In this document: positions 9,181 to 18,532 of the stretch, piece by piece
How the letters are laid out: every line of letters begins with the position of its first letter
Position numbering within the stretch: position 1 is the first letter of the stretch
Source: Candidatus Endobugula sertula
GTDB lineage: Bacteria > Pseudomonadota > Gammaproteobacteria > Pseudomonadales > Cellvibrionaceae
Assembly (NCBI GenBank): GCA_001723645.1
Contig: MDLC01000011.1
Coordinates: forward strand, 1-64,000
Direction of reading: 5' to 3'
Length of the DNA: 64,000 bases
Translations under genes and position numbers: made by a program
Notes under the pieces: model-generated
The model's database searches: none
Told to the model about the DNA's origin: nothing
What the model saw: the letters and a program-made list of their open reading frames with translations, nothing else

Positions 9181-10512
9181 TTATACTAAATGTGTTAACT
9201 CTACGGCAGAAACTGGACGCTTCAATGCATGCGGATTAATACCTTCGCGAAGTGCGATTAGCAAACCCGCAGCTTCAGCATAACTATTCACGATGTGGAT
9301 ATTTTCCTTGCTCAAGTCAATGCCGATACGTTCAGGTGTCACATTGAAGATAGTGCTGTTGTCTCTCACCAAAATCACCGGTATATTAAGCTCCATTGCC
9401 GTAAAAAAAGGAATGTTTCCAACGACTGATTCAGGCATAACCACAGCACTAACATCACTAACACTAATTGAAGAGTCGTTTGTGTGCTCCATCAAATTTT
9501 CGATAGGTAACACCTTAGGTGACTGACTTAAACCACGCACCATTGAACAAAGAAAGGCACTGGAAATTAATTCGGCACCATCCCTCGGATCACCCAGAGT
9601 GCCAAACATGGTATGGCCCGCTTCGAGTAATAAAGGAGAGTGGGCAGCCGTTACCGGATAAAAACTTGTCGTTAAATGCGTTAAAATAGCTTCTGCCGCT
9701 CCCCAGGGGTTAGGTATCGGTTGACCCGCGTAATACGCATTACGCACAGCATCAGATACGTCTAGACTGGTCACAAGTCCAACGGCTTGAACGGCAGTAT
9801 CACAGACTACATCTATACCAGCATAAAGCTCATCCAGTTCGCCGTACTCTCCCGAAGCGTGACCAAAATCTGAAAAAGTACATGTTGTTCTAATTGGTTT
9901 ATCAGTGACAACGACTGGATTGATATCAACACCGGCAACGGTACGCATCGCGTTAACCGCATTTTGTACATTGCGCAAAAAATTTTCTTCTCTGGGTTTC
10001 TCAACAACTAAGCCCACTGTTTGTTGGCACACTGGCAACAACCCTAGTTGCCCAAGCATAAACCGACAAATAAGATTCCCTTCAACGTATTGTATGTTAT
10101 CTGAAGCAAAATACAGGTCTGACGCAGTCACTGTGTTTGGATTCACTACTAAATAGTCACAAACTGATGCCAACAAATTCATCGATGGTGTTGCGTCACC
10201 GGCAAAGCCACCGATCTCAGCACGAACACCGGTAGGAATAATACTCACTACAACCTGAGTGTTCGAGCTTTGATGCCGTAACTGTCTGGGAGGCGATAAT
10301 AATGATGGCCAAATGGGTTTTCGATCACCAATTAAAAAGCTTGCCTCCACAGTGATTAACTCGTCATTAGTATCGATCACAATAATCCTGATTGGAAATC
10401 CCTGACAAGCTTGTTCTGCAATGCGCTGAGATATGTGAGTCCAGTTTCGTTGATGTGCTGGACAGTGAATGTTAAATTGCCATGTTCTAACACGTTGATT
10501 TAAAGATGCCAT
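9181..10512 (-). CDS. DUF3326-family protein
   Basis: A protein of 443 residues whose core follows the DUF3326 pattern as I know it from cyanobacteria and plants: IPTGVRAEIGGFAGDA (91-106), HPN-like VNPNTV, YVEGNLICRF, VTDKPI, then ILTHL and the C-terminal SYAEAAGLLIALREGINP. The first 85 residues are extra relative to that core. The function is unknown. The open frame runs further upstream, but ATG 10512 is chosen because GGGAG lies seven bases before it and the upstream part belongs to another, frameshifted cupin gene 43 bases away. It is likely co-transcribed with that gene. A ring-opening amidohydrolase (AtzD type) was considered and fits less well. Confidence 0.68.
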   Translation of the reverse strand: MASLNQRVRTWQFNIHCPAHQRNWTHISQRIAEQACQGFPIRIIVIDTNDELITVEASFLIGDRKPIWPSLLSPPRQLRHQSSNTQVVVSIIPTGVRAEIGGFAGDATPSMNLLASVCDYLVVNPNTVTASDLYFASDNIQYVEGNLICRFMLGQLGLLPVCQQTVGLVVEKPREENFLRNVQNAVNAMRTVAGVDINPVVVTDKPIRTTCTFSDFGHASGEYGELDELYAGIDVVCDTAVQAVGLVTSLDVSDAVRNAYYAGQPIPNPWGAAEAILTHLTTSFYPVTAAHSPLLLEAGHTMFGTLGDPRDGAELISSAFLCSMVRGLSQSPKVLPIENLMEHTNDSSISVSDVSAVVMPESVVGNIPFFTAMELNIPVILVRDNSTIFNVTPERIGIDLSKENIHIVNSYAEAAGLLIALREGINPHALKRPVSAVELTHLV

Positions 10513-10555
10513 AATTATCTCCCGACCGTTCGCACTCTGATTCTGTAAACTGAGG

Positions 10556-10855
10556 CTAATCAGCATGCGCCCAATACACATGCGGTTCACTATCACCCAT
10601 ATTTTTAAAGGTATGTTCTGTTCCAGATACAATAAACACATGCTCACCAACATCCGAAAAAAACATTGATCATTCATGTTAACTTCAAGACACCCACTGA
10701 TCAGAAAAATATATTCGTCACCAAAGCCCCCGCCATCTTGCCAAAATTCACTAGGTTTAGACACATACTTTTCAACCGTAAACCCTTATTGACGCTACTC
10801 TTGTAGACACCCATTGACTTTTATTTGAACTGCCAACATCACTATTTTTCTCCAC
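10556..10855 (-). pseudogene. Decayed small cupin-domain gene
   Basis: Three frames read in turn give one plausible protein of about 98 residues. It starts from GTG 10855 (VEKNSDVGSSNKS...STRVASIRVYG), shifts near 10775 into EFWQDGGGFGDEYIFLISG and CLEVNMNDQCFF, then shifts again in a run of seven A/T at 10657-10663 into SDVGEHVFIVSGTEHTFKN and ends HVYWAHAD. The order GDEY..LISGCLEV...VFIVSGTEHTFKN matches the two conserved cupin motifs, including a GTEH metal-site-like His. It ends 43 bases before the DUF3326 start, suggesting a former two-gene operon. Either two indels killed it or the sequence has errors here. Confidence 0.6.
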
Positions 10856-11368
10856 TGTATTGATTAATACATTTACGGCATTATGCGCTTTTTTAAAAAT
10901 TAAAACTTAAGAAATTTTACTTTTTTTGCCAGATTTTTTTCACCTACAGCATTTACGAGCATCATGTAAATCAATAATAGATAGTATCTTAGTGGTTAAG
11001 TGCCAACCATTGCATCACCTATATTCATCAACACAAAAATAGTGAATCTCTGCATAAATAATCGAGTCATCCTGAAGAATTCCATCCAAAATATTTCACA
11101 TATTTGTATGTAAGCCTCTTGGTTAGTGCAATTTATCTGTTTTAAGAATTATGTGACTATAACAAATATAAAGTGAATTTAAAGTTAATGATCTTGTACA
11201 ATAAACTTACTCAATAACCAGCAGTGACCGATGAATTGAAAATTGATACCAAACTTGTCGATGCCTTCACAGAACTTTTATCATTAATCAGATAACTTAT
11301 AAAATTTAAAAAAATAACAAGATACAATCTTTTATACAAACCTCATACATCAAGTAGAATTATATTAC
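10856..11368. other. AT-rich non-coding region before the response regulator
   Basis: No gene is supported. A 24-codon frame beginning GTG near 11225 is too short to call. The region is rich in A and T and probably holds the promoter of the regulator that follows. Confidence 0.4.
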
Positions 11369-12043
11369 ATGCGTATATTAGTGGCCGATAATGATCGAAA
11401 TGTTGCTAGTTCAATCGTTGATTATATTGAGCTCCAGGGGGACTATGTTGATTATGTTGATCGTAGTGATGTTATGTTTGAACTTGTACAAAATAACACA
11501 TACGATGTTATTTTTTTGGATACCCTGATGCCAGGAAAATCTGGTTTTGAATCTTGCAAGGTTTTACGCGAAAAATTATTTTGTAAAGTACCAATATTAC
11601 TTATCACTGCTCAAAGTACACTGCAGGATAAATTGGAAGGCTTTGTTTCTGGAGCTGATGACTATTTAGCAAAGCCTTTTGCATTAGAAGAGCTAATAGC
11701 CAGAGCCAGAGCATTGGCGAGTCGAGGGGACAGACAAGATATTGGTGAAAAGCAGTTGTTAGATGTACGGATAAACTATCAGACGTATCAAGTTTTTAGA
11801 CAGAATAATCTTATTAATCTTAGTCAGACACAATATAAAATCTTTTGTTTTTTAGTTAAAAATTATCCAAATGTTGTTAGTAAAAGTGCCATTGAATATG
11901 AAATATGGGGCGATAACCTTCCCCATAGTGATGTGCTTAAAGTACAGATTTATCAATTACGTAAGCGAATTGATAAACCCTTTCTAATACCCTTAATCCG
12001 AAATATACGTGGTGTTGGATTTAAGTTGGCATTAGAAAAATGA
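11369..12043 (+). CDS. OmpR/PhoB-type response regulator (orphan)
   Basis: A 224-residue two-component regulator. The receiver domain (1-115) has the acidic pair near Asp7/Asp9, the phospho-acceptor Asp51 in FLDTLMPG, Thr80, and Lys102 in KPF. A winged-helix DNA-binding domain (about 128-222; SQTQYKIFCFLVKN, then LKVQIYQLRKRI and NIRGVGFKL) follows. No histidine kinase lies on either side, so its partner is elsewhere. No clear Shine-Dalgarno precedes the ATG. The preceding 500 bases are AT-rich and non-coding. The target genes are unknown. Confidence 0.9.
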   Translation: MRILVADNDRNVASSIVDYIELQGDYVDYVDRSDVMFELVQNNTYDVIFLDTLMPGKSGFESCKVLREKLFCKVPILLITAQSTLQDKLEGFVSGADDYLAKPFALEELIARARALASRGDRQDIGEKQLLDVRINYQTYQVFRQNNLINLSQTQYKIFCFLVKNYPNVVSKSAIEYEIWGDNLPHSDVLKVQIYQLRKRIDKPFLIPLIRNIRGVGFKLALEK

Positions 12044-12094
12044 TATCTTTAATCAATGACACAGGAATAGGAAGAAACTTATCAAGCTGCCCAC

Positions 12095-13045
12095 TCAATA
12101 TTCATACAATGTCTCTTCACCTTGCGGGCGAGTTTTAAATCTTCTGTGTACCCATAAGTATTCTTCAGGGTTTTCACGAATACAATGCTCAAAATGCTGA
12201 TTTAACCTATTAAGATCTTTGTTACTATCCTCTGAAGGAAAGTGTTCAAACGCAGGCAAAAAACAGATTTCATAACCGCTATAATCCGGCAATCTCCGAT
12301 AAGTGATCGCAACGACAGGGACTTCGGAGATTGCCGCCAATCTTGGCGGGGCGGCAACCGTAGCTGCAGAAACACCAAACCAAGGAACAAACTGACTGAC
12401 TTTAGGACCGTAATCTTGATCTGCGGCATACCATAACCAAGCCCCCTTTTTCATGGCTTTAACCATACCACGAACATTGTTACGGTGAATCACTTCTGAA
12501 TTGGAGTTATGACGCTCGCGACCACGACGCTGAATAAAATCATAGACAGGGTTATTATGTGGCCGATAAGACATAGACATATCAAACAACCGATTAATCG
12601 CCACATTGGTAATTTCGAGTGTATTAAAATGCATGGCAATAATCAGTGCACCCTGAAGATGCCCACTACTACCCTGCTGCTGGATAGATCGCCAGTGCTG
12701 TTCCCCCTTAATCACAAAACGTTTTCGTAATCGCCAATAGGGCATAAACCAAGCCATCCCTGTTTCAAATAAAGCAATACCATTGGTTTCAAAATGCTTC
12801 TTGACCAAAGTCTGTTTTTTTTTATTAGACCATTCGGGAAAACACAAGTCGATATTGCGTTCAGCCACGTAACGACGAGTTTTCAAACTATGATATAGCA
12901 AACGCCCAAGACACTGACCCAATACCATCTGTAAACGAAAGGGTAACTGAGCTAATAAGAACAACAACATCATCCACACCCAGGTTAACCAGTAACGTGG
13001 GTACAATAATGAAAAAGAAAAACGGGAAGATTTCATTGAAGCCAT
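12095..13045 (-). CDS. lpxL: LpxL/HtrB-type Kdo2-lipid A acyltransferase
   Basis: A membrane-anchored late lipid A acyltransferase of 316 residues that adds a secondary acyl chain to Kdo2-lipid IVA. An N-terminal hydrophobic segment (about 18-40) anchors it. The HX4E catalytic pair is His139 and Glu144 (HFNTLE). The later motifs PHNNPVYD, AADQDYGPK and the C-terminal WVHRRFKTRPQGE are characteristic of the family. It stands alone between the response regulator and fabV. Whether it prefers laurate or another chain cannot be judged, and it could also be one of the LpxM/P paralogues. Confidence 0.85.
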   Translation of the reverse strand: MASMKSSRFSFSLLYPRYWLTWVWMMLLFLLAQLPFRLQMVLGQCLGRLLYHSLKTRRYVAERNIDLCFPEWSNKKKQTLVKKHFETNGIALFETGMAWFMPYWRLRKRFVIKGEQHWRSIQQQGSSGHLQGALIIAMHFNTLEITNVAINRLFDMSMSYRPHNNPVYDFIQRRGRERHNSNSEVIHRNNVRGMVKAMKKGAWLWYAADQDYGPKVSQFVPWFGVSAATVAAPPRLAAISEVPVVAITYRRLPDYSGYEICFLPAFEHFPSEDSNKDLNRLNQHFEHCIRENPEEYLWVHRRFKTRPQGEETLYEY

Positions 13046-13130
13046 GGGGTGGTTAATACGTTGACAATACCATCATAAGTCATAGACCACCCACTTAATA
13101 TTGCCAATCCTGAAAAATATAAACAAGGAG

Positions 13131-14318
13131 TTACAAAAAGTTCGCTTCAACCAAGGGCATCGTCTCAGCTTCATAGTCAATACCCTCTACTCCAAAACCA
13201 AACAAGCGTAAGAATTCCGTTTGATACAGAGAAAAATCTGATAATTCATGTAAATTTTCAGTGGTAACCTGCGACCAAATAACTTCTACTTTAGTTTGAA
13301 CGTCGGGGTTCAGTTCCAACTCATCAACACGGAAGCGGTTAGCATCATCCACACGTGGGTTATCAGAATAAAGGCACTCAGTAAATAAACGCTGTAGCTG
13401 CTCAATACAACCTTCATGTGTGCCTTCTGCCTGCATCACTTTAAACAGAATAGACAGGTATAGAGGCATAACAGGAATAGCTGAACTCGCCTGAGTCACT
13501 ACCGCTTTTAACACACAGACATGGGCTGAACCATTCAAACCCGATAATTGTTCACACAACTCACCTGCCGCATGATCAAGGTCTTCCTTGGCTTTACCGA
13601 TCGTTGCCTGTCCATAGATTGGCCAGGTTAATTTTTCACCTAAATACGTATAAGCAACCGTTTTCACACCGTCAGCAAGTACATCAGCCTTTACTAATGC
13701 ATCTATCCATAATTGCCAGTCCTCACCACCCATCACTTTTACCGTACTGGCAATTTCTTCGTCGTTGGCAGGTTCAACCGTTATCTCACCAACACGCTGA
13801 GTGTCTGTATTTAGGTCTTTTGCTGTATAGCTATGACCAATCGGTTTCAACGTCGATGTATACACATCCCCTGAAACGGGATCCTGTCTACGAGGTGATG
13901 CCAAACTATAGACTACTAAATCAATTTTCCCCATATTGGCTTTAATTTCCTCAATCACCTTTTCCTTACAGCCTGTGGAAAACGCATCACCATTAACACT
14001 TTTAGCATATAGACCCGCTGCATTGGCAGCTTGATCCAACGCGACCGCATTATAGTATCCCGCTGAGGCAGTTTTGCGTTCGGTAGGCGGTTTTTCAAAA
14101 AACACTCCCAAGGTATTGGCACCGTAACCAAAGACTGCAGTAATACGGGAAGCCAAACCATAACCTGTCGAAGACCCAACAATTAATACATTCTTAGGAC
14201 CGTCGGCATAAGGCCCTTTTGACTTTATATACTCAATTTGCTGTTGAACATTCGCTGCACAACCTTGAGGGTGCGCATTAATACAGATAAAACCACGGAC
14301 CTTGGGTGAAATAATCAT
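13131..14318 (-). CDS. fabV: trans-2-enoyl-ACP/CoA reductase FabV
   Basis: A single-polypeptide NADH-dependent enoyl reductase of 395 residues for the last step of fatty acid elongation; the family is known for triclosan tolerance. The cofactor motif GSSTGYG is at about 48-54. The active-site signature Y-x8-K is Tyr235 and Lys244, a wider spacing than the Y-x6-K of FabI. SLASPRRQDP and the C-terminal region GFGVEGIDY also match FabV. It appears monocistronic. No fabI is present in this window. Confidence 0.94.
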   Translation of the reverse strand: MIISPKVRGFICINAHPQGCAANVQQQIEYIKSKGPYADGPKNVLIVGSSTGYGLASRITAVFGYGANTLGVFFEKPPTERKTASAGYYNAVALDQAANAAGLYAKSVNGDAFSTGCKEKVIEEIKANMGKIDLVVYSLASPRRQDPVSGDVYTSTLKPIGHSYTAKDLNTDTQRVGEITVEPANDEEIASTVKVMGGEDWQLWIDALVKADVLADGVKTVAYTYLGEKLTWPIYGQATIGKAKEDLDHAAGELCEQLSGLNGSAHVCVLKAVVTQASSAIPVMPLYLSILFKVMQAEGTHEGCIEQLQRLFTECLYSDNPRVDDANRFRVDELELNPDVQTKVEVIWSQVTTENLHELSDFSLYQTEFLRLFGFGVEGIDYEAETMPLVEANFL

Positions 14319-14577
14319 AAAAAAACCTAAATTCTAAAAGTGTGAGTTCTAAGACTAAGAATGGCCAAAAAGTGGCTATTATAACAGATGGGATTTTATT
14401 GGCGATAAGGACTGATTAATATAACCCGGAAGGTTGATAGCATTGCAGAGAATAGTGAACCTATTGGCAAAATGAATAACAACATCAGGACAATAACACA
14501 ACCGTTTTTATAATAACATTTTATCACTAATTAGCTCTATAATGAGGCGCTTTATCATCTCAGTTAAGTTGCTATTC

Positions 14578-15174
14578 ATGATGCCAAATATTAATCCCAA
14601 CCTCTTTAAACTCCGCTATGTCACATCTAAAGCTTGGGTAGATACCATATTGGCTGACTTCAACAGTTTTCTAAATGACCACGCCCAAGCAGAGAAAAAG
14701 GCCTCAGGAATGGCTATATCAATGCTATCCCACTACCCGGATCGCCCTGACCTGATAAGAGCGATGATTGATTTATCCATTGAGGAATTGGCGCATTTTC
14801 GGGAAGTGATCAAATTAATGCAGGCACAAGGCTTGCAATTAGGCAGTGATAAAAAAGATCCTTACATCAATGCTATTCGCTCTCATATCCGCAAAGGGAG
14901 TGAAAAATATATGCTAGATCGGCTATTGACTGCAGCCATTATTGAAGCTAGGGGATGTGAACGTTTTGCCTTGATTGCCCGATATCATAGTGCCCCTGAA
15001 ATGAAAAATTTTTACCAGCAAATTGCTGACTCCGAAACCAAACACCACTTACTTTTTATTGATTTAGCCACTTTATATTTTACTATTCCTGTCATTGAAC
15101 AACGACTCGATCAACTATTAAGCATTGAAGCTAATATTATAGAAAAGTTACCTTTACGCGCGGCATTACATTAA
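14578..15174 (+). CDS. miaE: tRNA-(ms2io6A) hydroxylase MiaE
   Basis: A diiron monooxygenase of the ferritin-like fold that hydroxylates the isopentenyl group of ms2i6A37 in tRNA. Probable iron ligands are visible in EELAHF (ExxH), EARGCERF and ETKHH (ExxHH), the usual two-half arrangement. The ATG at 14578 (198 residues) is preferred over one at 14542, because the earlier ATG overlaps a TATAAT at 14538-14543 that would be its own -10 box. Eleven bases separate it from the glycosyltransferase gene that follows, so the two are probably co-transcribed. Confidence 0.9.
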   Translation: MMPNINPNLFKLRYVTSKAWVDTILADFNSFLNDHAQAEKKASGMAISMLSHYPDRPDLIRAMIDLSIEELAHFREVIKLMQAQGLQLGSDKKDPYINAIRSHIRKGSEKYMLDRLLTAAIIEARGCERFALIARYHSAPEMKNFYQQIADSETKHHLLFIDLATLYFTIPVIEQRLDQLLSIEANIIEKLPLRAALH

Positions 15175-15185
15175 AGACAATCCAC

Positions 15186-16415
15186 ATGTTAACAGATAAA
15201 AAATGGCACCACGACTTATTCAGGGTTATCAAGCAATACAGTGCCAAATATGCTGAAAAAGAAGCGCTTGAGATTACGCCATATATTCCTAAAAAAATCT
15301 ATGAAAACAGTATTATTATCCCAGCTTATAATGAAAGTGATCATTTTTTTCAACGTATTAAAAACAGCCCTTTAGCCCAGAGCAAACTCTTGCTTATTGT
15401 GATCATCAATCAACCGGATAGCGATGACGACATCCGTATTAACCAACAGCTATGGGATCGTTTTATTGAATCAAATAACACCATTAACTACAGCCATTTT
15501 CACCACTGGCTGACAATAGACAACAGCTTACTGGATGTGTTACTCATCAATCGATTTACGGAAAAAATTCCCCATCAACAGGGCGTTGGACTAGCACGAA
15601 AAATTGGCGGCGATATTATCTGCAAACTGATTCAGTCAGGATGCTTGAATAATTACTGGATCAATACTACTGACTGCGATGCTCACCTTCCCGACAATTA
15701 CTTTTCCGTACTGTACGCTAACACCACCCAGCAACACAGTGCTGCCATTTACCCCTATATTCATCAACATTCAAACGACACGCAGCTACTGGAAGCCACT
15801 CGACATTACGAACAATGGCTGAACCATTATGTGGAGCAGCTAAAAAAAGCAGGCTCACCCTATGCTTATCATACACTCGGCAGTTGTATGGCAAGTAATT
15901 CATTATATTACTGTCAGACACGCGGATTTCCCAAACGGGCAGCAGGAGAGGATTTCTATCTACTCAATAAGCTAACAAAACTGGGCAAGGTCATCACACT
16001 CAACAATACTGAAATCACACTGGATGCACGTGTATCTGACCGTGTACCTTTTGGCACTGGCCCCGCCGTTAAAAAAATACTGGCTATGGACAATCCGGAA
16101 GAAGAGCACTTATATTATCACCCTCAATGTTTTAAAGAACTGTCTTGCTTACTGGAAGGATTCTCAACACTCTTCACCTACAGGGAGTCACCTCAAATAT
16201 GGTTAAGGCACTTAAGCCCACCGTTGCAAATGGCCTTAAACACATTAGGATTTACAAAATTATTAATTCATATCAACAAACAAACCCTTTCATCTGAGCA
16301 ATGTTATCAACATTGTCATGACTGGCTTGATGGCTTTCGTACATTAAAGCTCATTCACTTATTGGAAGAAAACTACCCACGCCTGCCTTTCAGTAAACTC
16401 TCATTGTATCAATAG
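15186..16415 (+). CDS. GT-A type (family 2-like) glycosyltransferase, unknown acceptor
   Basis: A soluble 409-residue protein with a GT-A nucleotide-sugar fold: IIIPAYNES at 43-51, GVGLARKIGGD at 133-143, a DxD-type metal site Asp163-Cys-Asp165 in TTDCDAHLP, and GFPKRAAGEDFYLLNKL (about 250-266) as the acceptor-side acidic motif. No membrane segment is evident, so it acts on a soluble or peripheral acceptor. It follows miaE by 11 bases and no polysaccharide genes are nearby. The substrate is unknown. The pairing with a tRNA-modification gene is suggestive only. Confidence 0.75.
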   Translation: MLTDKKWHHDLFRVIKQYSAKYAEKEALEITPYIPKKIYENSIIIPAYNESDHFFQRIKNSPLAQSKLLLIVIINQPDSDDDIRINQQLWDRFIESNNTINYSHFHHWLTIDNSLLDVLLINRFTEKIPHQQGVGLARKIGGDIICKLIQSGCLNNYWINTTDCDAHLPDNYFSVLYANTTQQHSAAIYPYIHQHSNDTQLLEATRHYEQWLNHYVEQLKKAGSPYAYHTLGSCMASNSLYYCQTRGFPKRAAGEDFYLLNKLTKLGKVITLNNTEITLDARVSDRVPFGTGPAVKKILAMDNPEEEHLYYHPQCFKELSCLLEGFSTLFTYRESPQIWLRHLSPPLQMALNTLGFTKLLIHINKQTLSSEQCYQHCHDWLDGFRTLKLIHLLEENYPRLPFSKLSLYQ

Positions 16416-16452
16416 AAAAAACCGATAAAGGGAAATAACAAATAAAAGGCCA

Positions 16453-17016
16453 TTAATTCAGTATCGAATCCTTCCAAAACTTGGTTCCTTTCACTGTCGC
16501 TTGTAGGGCCAAACCACTTTTTGTAAAGGTGTAGACTGTTACATCACCATAATAAGCCTCCCCTTCTATAGAGCCACCCTTATTGGCCGCTTTAACCGTA
16601 GCATCCGCATTCCCACCAAAAGTCCAGCCATTATCAATAAAATGTTCCAACGATGATATGTTATGGAATACCATCACGATGCGATAGTCTTTGGCGCCCA
16701 AGCCTAAACCCACACCACCTTCTGCCATATTCATGTAAGTGTATTTACCTGTCTTTAAATTTTTAACCACACCGTACCCAGTGCCTGCAGAAACTACAAA
16801 TAAATTAATATTGGCATTACTAAACGTAGCGTAACCCACGGCAGATTTTATTTGCGCGCGAGTATCCGGCTTTTCACGATAGAGTTGCTTTAAAATATCA
16901 TCGCTCATACCAAGAATAGCTTCTCGCTTTTCTTGCTTGGTACCTGAACCTATAGAAGCACAAGCACTCACGATGATACTGATCAATATGAGAGGAATAA
17001 GGCGAACCAATAGCAT
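16453..17016 (-). CDS. SYLF (YSC84-like) domain lipoprotein
   Basis: A 187-residue protein with a lipoprotein signal peptide; the lipobox is VSAC with Cys19 as the lipidated residue. The rest is a SYLF/YSC84 domain, a lipid-binding fold: SAVGYATFSNANINLFVVS, GTGYGVVKN, GGVGLGLGAKDYRIVMVFHN. It probably sits in the outer or inner membrane facing the periplasm. The cellular role of bacterial SYLF lipoproteins is not settled. It converges with the glycosyltransferase gene 37 bases away. Confidence 0.85.
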   Translation of the reverse strand: MLLVRLIPLILISIIVSACASIGSGTKQEKREAILGMSDDILKQLYREKPDTRAQIKSAVGYATFSNANINLFVVSAGTGYGVVKNLKTGKYTYMNMAEGGVGLGLGAKDYRIVMVFHNISSLEHFIDNGWTFGGNADATVKAANKGGSIEGEAYYGDVTVYTFTKSGLALQATVKGTKFWKDSILN

Positions 17017-17153
17017 AATAAACCTTTTTAATCAACAAACTGAGCATACTATATCTATTTATTTTATAAATAAGTACTATTCTAGTCATATTTGCGATTA
17101 AGTTCTCATGAAGTATAAAAAAAATGATAACTGGTTTGGTTTACGTGCGGTCG

Positions 17154-17246
17154 TTATGGAAAGCATGGAAAAATCTCTATCCCCTCCAATGCCATGGTTT
17201 CCTTATGTACATCTAGTCCGATAAATCGTATATTGAACGGCGTCAT
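17154..17246 (-). pseudogene. N-terminal scrap of an IS110-type transposase
   Basis: A 30-codon frame with a strong AGGAGG seven bases before its ATG reads MTPFNIRFIGLDVHKETMAL and then soon stops. FIGLDVHKET is the signature N-terminus of IS110/IS1111 DEDD transposases, whose first catalytic Asp lies in GLDVH. The rest of the element is gone. The flanking bases 17017-17374 hold no other gene and may include element ends. Confidence 0.7.
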
Positions 17247-17383
17247 GTCAACCTCCTATCCCGTTATTCAATGGTTTGTATAAACCTTTATTGTATATGG
17301 CTCTGACCATTTATTGACTAACCCATATTAGTGACGACAGAGGCTGATATCTGAATCCCGCGGGATGGCGAAATATGATATCT

Positions 17384-18532
17384 ATGAACATATACCTTGT
17401 TGGCGGCGCAGTACGTGACCAGTTACTCGGCTACCCTTATACCGAAAAGGATTGGGTAGTCGTTGGTTCTACACCTGAAAATATGCTAGCACAGGGATTC
17501 ACCCCTGTCGGCAAAGACTTTCCGGTATTTTTACACCCAAAGAATCATGAAGAATATGCTCTAGCTCGTACTGAACGTAAAACAGCACCTGGTTATAAAG
17601 GCTTTACCTTTCACACGGCGGCAGATGTAACTCTGAAAGAAGACTTACGACGCAGGGACCTGACTATTAATGCCATAGCCCAGACGAAAGAGGGTGACAT
17701 TATTGATCCCTACAATGGCCAGCAGGATATAATAAACAAACGGTTGCGCCATGTTTCTCCTGCTTTTCGTGAGGATCCTGTCAGGGTATTACGCGTTGCC
17801 CGGTTTGCAGCACGCTATCATCACCTAGGCTTTGAGTTGGCAGCAGAAACCTACCAACTGATGCGATCCATGGTGGCAGCAGGTGAAACTCAATACCTAG
17901 TCGCAGAACGGGTTTGGCAAGAATTCCAAAAAGCACTGACAGAACAACATCCCGAACAATTTATTCAAGTATTAGATCAATGTCATGCTATAACCAACAT
18001 ATTCCCCGAAATATCACCACAATATTTTGCCACTTGCCTATCACTCTTAACATCAGTGAGTAGAGTGTGTCAGGACAGCAGAGTACGCTTTGCTATCTTA
18101 TGCTACAGATTAAGCGGCAAAGCGATTCGATCACTGTGCAAACGTTTGGGTATTCCCAATGAATATACAGAGCTTGCGGTAATGACCCGACAATATTACG
18201 ATACCTTCCGAGACGTAGATAAGTGGAACTCTGACAAGCTATCGGACCTATTTAAAAAAACCGATGCGTTACGAAAAACTGAACGCTTCTTATTATTCAT
18301 ACAGACCTGCACCTACCTGCTAAGCGTTCAAAATAAAACCACCTCAAACCAACCATCAAAACCAAACATAGGGTTAATTGACGCACTTGCCGCTTATCAA
18401 GATGTTGACCCACAAGACTTGATTGCACAGGGATATGCGAAGGGAGAGTTGGGCAAAGCCATACAAAAGGCAAGAATGGCGTCGCTTAACGCTTGGCTCA
18501 ATTTACACCAGTCTTCAATAACTCACGACTGA
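17384..18532 (+). CDS. cca: CCA-adding tRNA nucleotidyltransferase
   Basis: A class II tRNA nucleotidyltransferase that builds or repairs the 3' CCA end. The start MNIYLVGGAVRD matches family N-termini; an ATG three codons earlier at 17375 is also possible and has the better GGGATGG upstream. Visible motifs are GGAVRD (nucleotide pocket), DWVVVGS (catalytic carboxylates), RRDLTINAIA and ARFAARYHHLGF. The C-terminal HD phosphohydrolase motif of longer enterobacterial Cca is replaced by ILCYRLSG, so that activity is probably absent. Its end overlaps the convergent flavoprotein gene by 35 bases. Confidence 0.93.
   Translation: MNIYLVGGAVRDQLLGYPYTEKDWVVVGSTPENMLAQGFTPVGKDFPVFLHPKNHEEYALARTERKTAPGYKGFTFHTAADVTLKEDLRRRDLTINAIAQTKEGDIIDPYNGQQDIINKRLRHVSPAFREDPVRVLRVARFAARYHHLGFELAAETYQLMRSMVAAGETQYLVAERVWQEFQKALTEQHPEQFIQVLDQCHAITNIFPEISPQYFATCLSLLTSVSRVCQDSRVRFAILCYRLSGKAIRSLCKRLGIPNEYTELAVMTRQYYDTFRDVDKWNSDKLSDLFKKTDALRKTERFLLFIQTCTYLLSVQNKTTSNQPSKPNIGLIDALAAYQDVDPQDLIAQGYAKGELGKAIQKARMASLNAWLNLHQSSITHD

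Noticed and set aside
9181-10764. Single 527-residue fusion of cupin and DUF3326
   Set aside because: The N-terminal 84 residues contain an out-of-frame stretch; reading the other frame restores cupin motifs that stop before a well-placed ATG with its own ribosome site.
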